Below, piece after piece: positions 1-5,089 of a stretch of 5,214 nt of DNA. Positions within the stretch are counted from its first letter, which is position 1. Each line of letters begins with the position of its first letter. A program made the position numbers and the translations under genes. Location: assembly GCA_937876715.1 (NCBI GenBank), contig CALEGA010000067.1:1-5214 (forward strand), written 5' to 3'. The notes beneath the pieces were generated by a model. It had not been told where the DNA came from, made no database searches, and saw only the letters and a list, made by a program, of their open reading frames with translations. The stretch is from an uncultured Candidatus Saccharibacteria bacterium. Lineage in GTDB: Bacteria > Patescibacteriota > Saccharimonadia > Saccharimonadales > Saccharimonadaceae.

Positions 1-431
1 ATCTTGCCTTTATTCCCATTCGGAAGAGTATATTCATCGCCAGCACGCTTTCCCAGCAAAGCCTTACCAATCGGACTAACATCAGAGACCTTACCCTCCA
101 GCGGATTCGCCTCCACCGGCCCCACAATCGAATAAGTATATTTCTTCCCCGAAAGCGATACCGTCACTTTCGCGCCCAAGCCAACTTTCTCGTGCCCGCG
201 GCTTGCAATCACTTTAGCACTCTTCAAAATCCCCTCAATTTCTGCAATCCTGCGCTCATTAATCTTTTGCTCCGCCCGCGCCGCCGAATAATCTTCATTC
301 TCAGAAAGGTCACCAAAGGCACGTGCCGTCGCAATCTTCTCAATAATCACCTCGCGCTCCGCTACGCGCGACTTCAACTCGTCTTCAAGCTCTTTCTTTC
401 CCTCTTTGGTAATTTCAACTGTCTTTTTCAT
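1..431 (-). CDS. greA: Transcription elongation factor GreA, 3' end cut by window edge
   Basis: GreA enters the secondary channel of RNA polymerase and stimulates cleavage of backtracked transcripts, rescuing stalled complexes. The visible 143 codons begin MKKTVEITKEGKKELEDEL. Residues 1 to about 75 form the two-helix coiled coil. Its tip carries the family's acidic motif GDLSENEDY, with D41 and E44 at the positions known to coordinate the catalytic metal. From about residue 80 the FKBP-like domain follows, including SPIGKALLGKRAGDEYTLPNG near the cut. GreA is usually about 155-160 residues, so only some 12-15 are missing beyond position 1. The ATG at 431 is fixed by a strong Shine-Dalgarno 4 nt upstream (436-444). 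The gene lies 48 nt behind the proS stop with no hairpin between them, so it may be co-transcribed with proS. A TATACT at 448-453 could give it a promoter of its own, but I see no good -35. Identification as GreA is firm; GreB is less likely from sequence and context. Confidence 0.96.
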   Translation of the reverse strand, partial: MKKTVEITKEGKKELEDELKSRVAEREVIIEKIATARAFGDLSENEDYSAARAEQKINERRIAEIEGILKSAKVIASRGHEKVGLGAKVTVSLSGKKYTYSIVGPVEANPLEGKVSDVSPIGKALLGKRAGDEYTLPNGNKGK

Positions 432-435
432 AAAA

Positions 436-444
436 CCTCCTTTT
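436..444 (-). promoter_or_regulatory. Ribosome binding site of greA
   Basis: On the minus strand this reads AAAAGGAGG, a full match to the anti-Shine-Dalgarno core, followed by TTTT and the ATG at 431. It decides the greA start. It also shows that this genome uses classical ribosome binding sites, which makes the two genes without one (proS and the 134-aa membrane protein) stand out. Confidence 0.85.
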
Positions 445-479
445 GGAAGTATAAACATTTTCAATAATCTTTATAGAGT

Positions 480-1715
480 TTACAGACTCGCTACAAATTT
501 GTCAATACTTTCACGATACGTCTTCCCCGTCGCTCTCTCCGTCACCTCAACTTCCCCATCCGCCAACGTTCTATCAGACACAATCACTCGATACGGCAAC
601 CCCATCAACTCCGAGTCCGCCATCTTCTCCCCAAATCTCGCATCTCTATCATCTAACAAAATCTCATCTTTCGCTTTAAACTGTTCATAAATCTCATTCG
701 CTTTCTTCAACCCCTCTTCCCCCATTGCCACCATATGATACTTATACGGTGTAATCTCCTCTGACCAAACCAATCCTTTCTCGTCCGCAAACTTCTCCAC
801 AATCACCCCCATCACTCTGCTCACACCAATCCCATAGCACCCCATAAACACCGTCTCCGATGTTCCCTCTTTACTCTGGAACTTCAACCCCAGCGGTTCG
901 CTATACTTATACTTCAACGTAAAGATATTCCCCACTTCCGCACCCGTCCCCTCCGTCAATTCTTCACGCGCCACGCCAAGGTCTTTCAAAACCTCCGGCT
1001 CCAGCACTTCCTTATTTAAAACTACACTCTTATCAGCATTATAATAAACCGTATCTTCCCCCACCGGCAGCAACGTCTGGTACTCGTGCGAATACTTAGA
1101 AAACACCCCGCCACTCGCAAACGTCTCATATGTGTCATCACCAATTCCCAGCCTATCATAAATCCGCCTATACGCTCCCTCTACTTCGGCATAAATCCTT
1201 TTGTGGTCCGCCTCGTCGGTTGTGAACGAATAGAGGTCTTTCATCAAAAACTCGCGCGTTCGCATAATCCCCGACTTCGCCCTCAGCTCATTCCTAAACT
1301 TCGTCTGGAATTGATACACGAGCGCCGGCAAATCTCGATAACTAGAAATATAATCTCTGAGCAAATTTGTCAGCGGTTCCTCGTGCGTCGGCGCCAAACC
1401 CAGCTCTCCCCCCGCCGCCAGCTCCGTCTTAAACCACACGTCCATCTTCTTCGCATCCCACCTGTCCGTCTTCTTCCACGGCTCCGGATTTTGCAAAGCA
1501 GTTAACTGCATTTCCTCTGCACCAATCGCATTCAACTCTTCTCTAATCACACGCTTAATATTCTCAATCACGCGCAAACCTAACGGCAAATAATCATACA
1601 CCCCCGCCATCTCCTTATGAATATACCCCGCGCGAATCAAAAGTTGCGCATTCTTCGCCGTCTCATCTTTCGGCGCATCTCTTAAAGTTTTCACAAAAGT
1701 CTTTGATAATCTCAT
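480..1715 (-). CDS. proS: Prolyl-tRNA synthetase, short form lacking the INS editing domain
   Basis: This class IIa aminoacyl-tRNA synthetase charges tRNA-Pro with proline in the cytoplasm. The N-terminus MRLSKTFVKTLRDAP is the normal family start. Motif 1 lies around residues 37-66, the TxE substrate loop is T110-H-E112, motif 2 is FRNE (140-143) with RTREFLMKD (152-160), and motif 3 is GCYGIGVSR (292-300). The anticodon-binding domain fills about 322-411. Bacterial ProRS is usually about 570 residues, with an INS domain of roughly 180 residues between motifs 2 and 3 that hydrolyses Ala-tRNA-Pro. Here only about 30 residues connect SHEYQ (209-213) to EVGNIF (260-265), so this 411-aa enzyme should lack cis-editing, as in several alphaproteobacteria. 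All core motifs are intact, so it is not a pseudogene. The start lacks a Shine-Dalgarno and sits 9 nt after a consensus -10. greA follows after 48 nt. Confidence 0.97.
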   Translation of the reverse strand: MRLSKTFVKTLRDAPKDETAKNAQLLIRAGYIHKEMAGVYDYLPLGLRVIENIKRVIREELNAIGAEEMQLTALQNPEPWKKTDRWDAKKMDVWFKTELAAGGELGLAPTHEEPLTNLLRDYISSYRDLPALVYQFQTKFRNELRAKSGIMRTREFLMKDLYSFTTDEADHKRIYAEVEGAYRRIYDRLGIGDDTYETFASGGVFSKYSHEYQTLLPVGEDTVYYNADKSVVLNKEVLEPEVLKDLGVAREELTEGTGAEVGNIFTLKYKYSEPLGLKFQSKEGTSETVFMGCYGIGVSRVMGVIVEKFADEKGLVWSEEITPYKYHMVAMGEEGLKKANEIYEQFKAKDEILLDDRDARFGEKMADSELMGLPYRVIVSDRTLADGEVEVTERATGKTYRESIDKFVASL

Positions 1716-1724
1716 AATATCTCG

Positions 1725-1733
1725 ATTATATCA
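1725..1733 (-). promoter_or_regulatory. Extended -10 promoter of proS, giving a near-leaderless mRNA
   Basis: Read on the minus strand this is TGATATAAT, a consensus -10 with the upstream TG extension. No convincing -35 is visible at 16-18 nt, where the stem and U-tract of the preceding terminator lie; extended -10 promoters tolerate this. The last T of the -10 is at 1725 and the proS ATG begins at 1715, leaving 9 nt. Normal spacing puts the transcription start at about 1718, three nucleotides before the ATG, so no ribosome binding site could be transcribed. Confidence 0.75.
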
Positions 1734-1743
1734 TAAAACCAAG

Positions 1744-1766
1744 AAAAACGACCCCAAACGGGGTCG
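1744..1766 (-). terminator. Rho-independent terminator after the 114-aa gene
   Basis: On the minus strand a 7-bp stem CGACCCC / GGGGTCG (1766-1760 and 1755-1749) closes on the 4-nt loop GTTT and is followed by TTTTT (1748-1744), then CTT. It lies 18 nt past the TAA of the 114-aa protein and just before the proS promoter. It ends the upstream unit and separates it from proS. No A-tract mirrors the T-tract, so it should work in this direction only. Confidence 0.88.
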
Positions 1767-1783
1767 CCATTGATAAATGTACT

Positions 1784-2128
1784 TTACTTCGCTTCTTCTT
1801 CGTCGATGATAAACTTGATTTCTTTCGTCTTCCGCTTGAGCACAATCGTCTCCTCATCGTGGGGATAATCCGGGCTCATAAACGAGAAACACATAAATTC
1901 ATCCGGTTCAAACCAAATCCTGAAAAGCCTTTTGTGCGCCACGCCCAGAAACAAATTCCGAAGATAACCGACATCGCCTTTGTATCCAGCGTTTCTCTCA
2001 TCCTCGAGAGCAAATTCTGCCAACCGGAAACACGCCAGCGCACGATCTTCTTCCTCTGGAAATTCAAACTTCAACATCCCCGTCTCTTTGTCTTTCACCA
2101 CTACCACTACAATCCGACCGTTGATCAT
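1784..2128 (-). CDS. Hypothetical protein, 114 aa, soluble
   Basis: I do not recognise this protein. It starts MINGRIVVVVVKDKETG, which looks like a beta hairpin. A charged, probably helical stretch follows around residues 24-45 (EEEDRALACFRLAEFALEDE), then a mixed segment rich in aromatics (FRIWFEPDEFMCFSFMSPDYPHD, about 69-91). The end is lysine-rich and then acidic (IIDEEEAK). It has no signal peptide, membrane helix or cysteine metal site. It has its own promoter (2208-2236) and terminator (1744-1766), so it is probably monocistronic. Codon use matches its neighbours. I chose ATG 2128, 10 nt after a G-rich AAGGGGG (2139-2145). A TTG at 2134 would add two residues and sits only 4 nt from it, so the start is uncertain by two codons. 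The clean flanking signals argue for a real gene. Confidence 0.82.
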   Translation of the reverse strand: MINGRIVVVVVKDKETGMLKFEFPEEEDRALACFRLAEFALEDERNAGYKGDVGYLRNLFLGVAHKRLFRIWFEPDEFMCFSFMSPDYPHDEETIVLKRKTKEIKFIIDEEEAK

Positions 2129-2207
2129 CGCCAAAAATCCCCCTTATTTAAAATAATATAGAGAAGTAAAACAACAAACCGATCCTCCAAGACCAGCTTA
2201 TACCTTT

Positions 2208-2236
2208 ATTATACCACAAATCACCAAAAAAGTAAA
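2208..2236 (-). promoter_or_regulatory. Sigma70-type promoter of the 114-aa gene
   Basis: On the minus strand TTTACT (2236-2231), a 17-nt spacer, and a perfect TATAAT (2213-2208) preceded by TGG (extended -10). The expected start is near 2201, giving a leader of about 70 nt before ATG 2128. The -35 lies inside the inverted repeat at 2223-2264, only a few bases beyond the glycosyltransferase stop codon. Confidence 0.8.
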
Positions 2237-2264
2237 TACCTTACGTTTTTACCACTTTTTTGGT
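2223..2264. repeat. Inverted repeat spanning the end of the glycosyltransferase gene
   Basis: ACCAAAAAAGT (2223-2233) and ACTTTTTTGGT (2254-2264) are perfect 11-nt inverted arms around a 20-nt loop. One arm lies in the last codons of the glycosyltransferase gene and the other beyond its stop. An alternative pairing, GTAAA with TTTAC, lengthens the stem with a 3-nt bulge. The stem is mostly A-T and no U-run follows it, so it is not a standard terminator. It could be a weak terminator, an mRNA 3' end stabiliser or chance in A/T-rich DNA. Confidence 0.5.
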
Positions 2265-3875
2265 CACATCAAACGACTCCATATAATGTCCCGTCATCAA
2301 ACGTGTCTGCGAATAATACGCCGCCGCTGACGAATACACCAGCGCAATCACCGGTGCCAACAACCACTGCAAAACCATAAACACCCGCTTCGTCTTTCGA
2401 TACCTCTTCGGTCTCTCTGGCAACATCCTAAGCGACATTAAAATCGTCACAAAGATACCCACGCTCGCCACCGTCTGTACCACCGACACCACCATCGGTA
2501 AATTAAACACCGTCATTCCCCTATCAGAAAGGTTCATAATCATCGGCACCCACCCGCCAAACGCCACAATCGGCGCAATCATCGCTCCTGTCACGTGCGA
2601 ATCCAGCAGCCTCACGAACTTCGGGAACGTCTTGAAGAACGGTACTTCCCTGTTCTTATCAAACAGCAAATTCCCCACATACGCCACGTCGCTCGCTCCA
2701 TAATCCCACCGCCGCAGCTGAATAAATTGCGCTTTCAGCGTCGCCCAAACCGTCTCGTTCAACACCGCATCCTGCCCAATCGGCACTCTCACCGGCACCA
2801 CATCATAATCTCCTTTAAAGAAGAAATATGAACGCCAATACTGATGCCCGTCTTCTACAATCGTCCGCTTGCTCCAATAATTCATATCTTCCAGCGCTGC
2901 CAGCGGTTGCGAATGCGACGCAAAATTCCTCAATGCATGCGGGCGCATTGTCTGAATCACGTTAAAGAACGAATTACTCACCGCAATCACTCGCATCGGC
3001 GCCGCCGCATCCCATATATTGTTCGTGAACACACAAACCGGCTGATAACTCCGATGCTGTCGCTCCTCATTATCGCGCACGCAAAACTCATACGCCAATG
3101 CATCCAAATACTTCGGACTCATCTGATTATCGCTGTCAATCGTCGTCACCATCACTCTCTCTCTGTTAATATGCTTCTGAACAATATATTTACTCAGCGC
3201 TTCGCCCGCATAACAGAGGTTCGGACCTTTTCCTTTTATCTCTCCTTTTAACCCATCCGGATGCTTCACAATAAGAAAATCCTTAAACGTGTCCTTGAAC
3301 AAATTTTTTAACTCTTTCGCCGTCTTCTCTATCTCTTCCCCACCTCGCTCTTCATACCCTAAAACAAAGATAATCCGCTTGGCCGGAAAAGTTGAATTTT
3401 TCACTGCCTCAATACTCGGGCACATCGTCTCAATCCCCTCATTATACGCCGCCATAATCACCGCCTGATACATCTCGCTCGGACGCAAAAACTTCGTCCT
3501 CGCCTCCGAATCACTGGAAATCTGCTTCAAATTTGCCACGTGAATCGAAAAATTATATTCATCTCGGTTTTTCTCGTGTAGTCGTTCATACGCCTCGTGC
3601 GGATCTTCCAAGTCCTCGCACCTCTGTCGCCAATCCACTTTCTCCGCCGCTTTCATCGTCTTAAACCCTCCCCACGTCCGATAAGCAATCCCAACTGCTT
3701 TCACTAACGTCATCGAAATAATCGTAATCAGATAAACCGCTCCCGCAATCGGACTAAAATACGACAGCACAAACAGCAAAATCACCCCAATATAAGAAAT
3801 CGCTCCTGGCAAAATCTCAAAGAACCGATATTTCCGCGTCCGCTTCCCTAGCGGTATTTCAAGATTTCGCTTCAC
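2241..3875 (-). CDS. Membrane-bound family 2 glycosyltransferase, processive type
   Basis: This 544-aa inverting GT2 enzyme probably moves a sugar from a nucleotide-sugar to a growing glycan or lipid at the cytoplasmic membrane. Two N-terminal helices (about 23-40 and 43-64) are followed by a charged cytosolic stretch (70-135). The catalytic domain starts at AVIMAAYNEG (138-147). It carries the DxD metal site D247-S-D249, the likely catalytic base in VEDGHQYW (E341-D342), and QLRRW (386-390), which matches the QxxRW signature of cellulose- and hyaluronan-synthase-like enzymes. Three C-terminal helices follow (about 428-449, 459-481, 499-521). The early Asp of most GT2 enzymes is not seen; GYEER (173-177) stands there. 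The start is GTG directly after the TAA of the 134-aa gene, with GGGGGAG 6 nt upstream inside that gene, so the two are translationally coupled. There is no PilZ domain. The product is unknown. Confidence 0.9.
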   Translation of the reverse strand: MKRNLEIPLGKRTRKYRFFEILPGAISYIGVILLFVLSYFSPIAGAVYLITIISMTLVKAVGIAYRTWGGFKTMKAAEKVDWRQRCEDLEDPHEAYERLHEKNRDEYNFSIHVANLKQISSDSEARTKFLRPSEMYQAVIMAAYNEGIETMCPSIEAVKNSTFPAKRIIFVLGYEERGGEEIEKTAKELKNLFKDTFKDFLIVKHPDGLKGEIKGKGPNLCYAGEALSKYIVQKHINRERVMVTTIDSDNQMSPKYLDALAYEFCVRDNEERQHRSYQPVCVFTNNIWDAAAPMRVIAVSNSFFNVIQTMRPHALRNFASHSQPLAALEDMNYWSKRTIVEDGHQYWRSYFFFKGDYDVVPVRVPIGQDAVLNETVWATLKAQFIQLRRWDYGASDVAYVGNLLFDKNREVPFFKTFPKFVRLLDSHVTGAMIAPIVAFGGWVPMIMNLSDRGMTVFNLPMVVSVVQTVASVGIFVTILMSLRMLPERPKRYRKTKRVFMVLQWLLAPVIALVYSSAAAYYSQTRLMTGHYMESFDVTKKVVKT

Positions 3876-4280
3876 TTAAATCTCCCCCAGCAACCTCAAA
3901 AGCAGTACAAACGCGCCCACTGCCACCAAAATCGACAGCAACACCATCGTCACCGCAAAACCTTTCCCTCTCCGTTCATACACCTGAATTGCAAACAAAT
4001 TGTGCAACACCCCCAGTATCAACCCCAAAATCGGAAACACCGCCATCTCTGCCCAACCCCCCGTGCGATAACCGCCCGAGTTCCAAAGTGACAACGGATC
4101 ACCCCCCGTAAATCCACCAATGTCTGAATAACCAATATACATCGTCGTCCCCCCTGCTTTAAAATGAATCAAGGTGTGCAAAATCAGCAATACGCCAAAA
4201 CCAAACAGCACCAACATCGCCACCAAAAGTCCCTTGTCCTCCCTAAAAATCTTCCTAAACCCCGCACGAATATCTTTCAT
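3876..4280 (-). CDS. Small membrane protein, three helices, partner of the glycosyltransferase
   Basis: I do not recognise a named family. The 134-aa protein has a basic N-terminus (K2, R5, R9, K10, R13) and then a helix at about 17-39, favouring a cytoplasmic N-terminus. A glycine-rich loop (about 43-74, with GYSDIGGFTGGD and NSGGYRTGGW) should lie outside the membrane. Two more helices follow (about 77-98 and 108-131), joined by a basic turn YERRGKG. It is the first gene of a two-gene unit whose stop abuts the GTG of the glycosyltransferase, so it is probably an accessory or scaffold for that enzyme; this is inference from position only. ATG 4280 has no Shine-Dalgarno and lies 9 nt after a consensus -10. 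An internal AGGGAGG near codons 13-15 could serve a later start, but that would remove the basic N-terminus and part of helix 1. Confidence 0.87.
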   Translation of the reverse strand: MKDIRAGFRKIFREDKGLLVAMLVLFGFGVLLILHTLIHFKAGGTTMYIGYSDIGGFTGGDPLSLWNSGGYRTGGWAEMAVFPILGLILGVLHNLFAIQVYERRGKGFAVTMVLLSILVAVGAFVLLLRLLGEI

Positions 4281-4289
4281 AGTACTTAT

Positions 4290-4319
4290 ATTATACCATA
4301 CAAATTTTGCACTTGATAA
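4290..4319 (-). promoter_or_regulatory. Promoter of the membrane protein-glycosyltransferase unit, near-leaderless
   Basis: On the minus strand TTATCA (4319-4314, 4 of 6 matches to TTGACA), an 18-nt spacer, and TATAAT (4295-4290) preceded by TGG. The ATG at 4280 comes 9 nt after the -10, so the predicted start is about 4283 and the leader about three nucleotides. The -35 is the reverse face of the tRNA-Asp -35. Confidence 0.75.
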
Positions 4320-4341
4320 AATATCGAAAATAATATATAAT
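4313..4341 (+). promoter_or_regulatory. Promoter of tRNA-Asp
   Basis: TTGATA (4313-4318), exactly 17 nt, then TATAAT (4336-4341): a near-consensus housekeeping promoter. Its expected start is near 4348, five bases before the mature tRNA 5' end, so the 5' leader removed by RNase P would be very short. Confidence 0.88.
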
Positions 4342-4352
4342 CACCTCAATAA

Positions 4353-4429
4353 GGATTCGTAGCTCAGTTGGTTAGAGCGCTGCCCTGTCACGGCAGAGGT
4401 CGCGAGTTCGAGTCTCGTCGGATCCGCCA
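4353..4429 (+). tRNA. tRNA-Asp (anticodon GTC)
   Basis: The 77-nt cloverleaf is complete. The acceptor GGATTCG pairs with CGGATCC with one T-G wobble. The D arm is GCTC/GAGC with GG in its loop. The anticodon stem is CTGCC/GGCAG around loop CTGTCAC, giving anticodon GTC. The variable loop is AGGTC and the T arm GCGAG-TTCGAGT-CTCGT. G73 and the GTC anticodon are the known aspartate identity elements. CCA is encoded (4427-4429). It has its own promoter and terminator and so forms a single-gene unit. Confidence 0.98.
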
Positions 4430-4438
4430 AACCACAAA

Positions 4439-4459
4439 TACCCCTAAGGGGTAATTTTT
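4439..4459 (+). terminator. Rho-independent terminator of tRNA-Asp
   Basis: TACCCC (4439-4444) pairs with GGGGTA (4448-4453) around the loop TAA, followed by ATTTTT. The stem is short but its four G-C pairs and the U-tract fit an intrinsic terminator 10 nt after the tRNA. Confidence 0.75.
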
Positions 4460-4463
4460 ATGC

Positions 4464-4493
4464 TTTACTTTTAAGCCTCATTTATGATAAAAT
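4464..4493 (+). promoter_or_regulatory. Promoter of the DUF5684-like gene
   Basis: TTTACT (4464-4469), 18 nt, then TAAAAT (4488-4493) with TGA in front (extended -10). The -35 hexamer is identical to that of the 114-aa gene. The predicted start is near 4500, leaving a leader of about 25 nt that includes AAGGAG at 4509-4514. Confidence 0.7.
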
Positions 4494-4524
4494 AGAAGTA
4501 ATTAACATAAGGAGTTAAAAAACA

Positions 4525-5025
4525 ATGAACACGGTTACATTAACCCAAAACGAAGCCATTGCTGCTGGTGGCCTCCTCGGTGGTATGCTTGCTAGCACCC
4601 TCATCTTCGCCTTGGTTTTCTATGTCTTGCTCATCATCGCCTGGTGGAAAGTTTTCACGAAAGCTGGCGAAGCGGGCTGGAAATCCATCATCCCAATTTA
4701 CAACATCTACATCTTCTGTAGGATTATCGGCATTAACTTCTGGATTTACGCTTTTGCCATCCCTATTGTCCTCTCCATCTTGTTCACCATCGCCACTGGC
4801 AATGTCACCGATGCTAGCCAACTCAGCACTTTCGGAACCATTATGATCATCCTCTACGTTGCCTACGCCATCTTCTTCGAAATCTACACCGCCATCAAAC
4901 TCGGCGATGCGTTCAAGAAAGGCGCTGGTTTCAAAGTTGGTCTCGTCCTTCTTCCGAACCTCTTCCTCCTCATTCTTGCCTTTGGTGCTTCTAAATACCA
5001 CGGCGAAAAAGCTGCTAAGAAATAA
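4525..5025 (+). CDS. DUF5684-like small membrane protein, 166 aa
   Basis: This is a four-helix membrane protein with segments at about 18-40, 66-90, 102-124 and 136-154. After helix 1 comes WWKVFTKAGEAGWKSIIPIYN (40-60), the signature I associate with DUF5684 proteins, which occur widely in bacteria and often in Patescibacteria. Near the end is FGASKYHG (153-160), then a lysine-rich tail. The function of the family is not established; automated labels such as signal peptidase occur for relatives, but I see no Ser/Lys catalytic pair here. The start is set by AAGGAG (4509-4514), 10 nt before the ATG. It has its own promoter and a strong terminator, lies between two tRNA units, and reads opposite to the five genes on its left. 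Codons ending in C dominate for Phe, Tyr and Ile, which may reflect high expression, strand mutation bias or both. Confidence 0.92.
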   Translation: MNTVTLTQNEAIAAGGLLGGMLASTLIFALVFYVLLIIAWWKVFTKAGEAGWKSIIPIYNIYIFCRIIGINFWIYAFAIPIVLSILFTIATGNVTDASQLSTFGTIMIILYVAYAIFFEIYTAIKLGDAFKKGAGFKVGLVLLPNLFLLILAFGASKYHGEKAAKK

Positions 5026-5042
5026 TCCCAACAGATTATCAC

Positions 5043-5072
5043 AAAAATCCCTCGCCAAGCGGGGGATTTTTT
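5043..5072 (+). terminator. Strong rho-independent terminator after the DUF5684-like gene
   Basis: AAAAATCCCTCGC (5043-5055) pairs with GCGGGGGATTTTT (5059-5071) over 13 bp with one T-G wobble, around loop CAA. The mirrored A and T tracts mean it could act in both directions. It starts 17 nt after the stop codon, and its T-tract runs into the tRNA-Gly -10. Confidence 0.93.
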
Positions 5073-5080
5073 GATATACT
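5072..5080 (+). promoter_or_regulatory. Extended -10 promoter of the tRNA-Gly unit
   Basis: TGATATACT gives an extended -10 (TATACT at 5075-5080), with an expected start near 5087, three bases before the tRNA. The best -35 at 17-nt spacing is TCGCCA (5052-5057, 4 of 6), which lies inside the preceding terminator hairpin. The -10 is credible and the -35 is uncertain. Confidence 0.6.
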
Positions 5081-5089
5081 ATAAAAGCC

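Noticed and set aside
1086..1505. A 139-aa Arg/Pro/Leu-rich open frame on the plus strand within proS
   Set aside because: It is antisense to conserved ProRS motifs, and its composition is typical of a shadow frame in this C-rich strand.
1859..2161. A 100-aa open frame on the plus strand opposite the 114-aa gene
   Set aside because: It has no ribosome binding site or promoter in that direction. The minus-strand frame has a promoter, a leader and a terminator, so this one is a shadow.
2844..3251. A 135-aa open frame rich in His and Arg, opposite the glycosyltransferase
   Set aside because: It is antisense to the catalytic domain with no start signals. The His/Arg bias follows from the opposing codons.
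4220..4245. Internal AGGGAGG-like site suggesting a later start for the 134-aa membrane protein
   Set aside because: Starting there would remove the basic N-terminus and part of the first membrane helix. AGG and GAG codons in a G-rich coding strand create such sites by chance.
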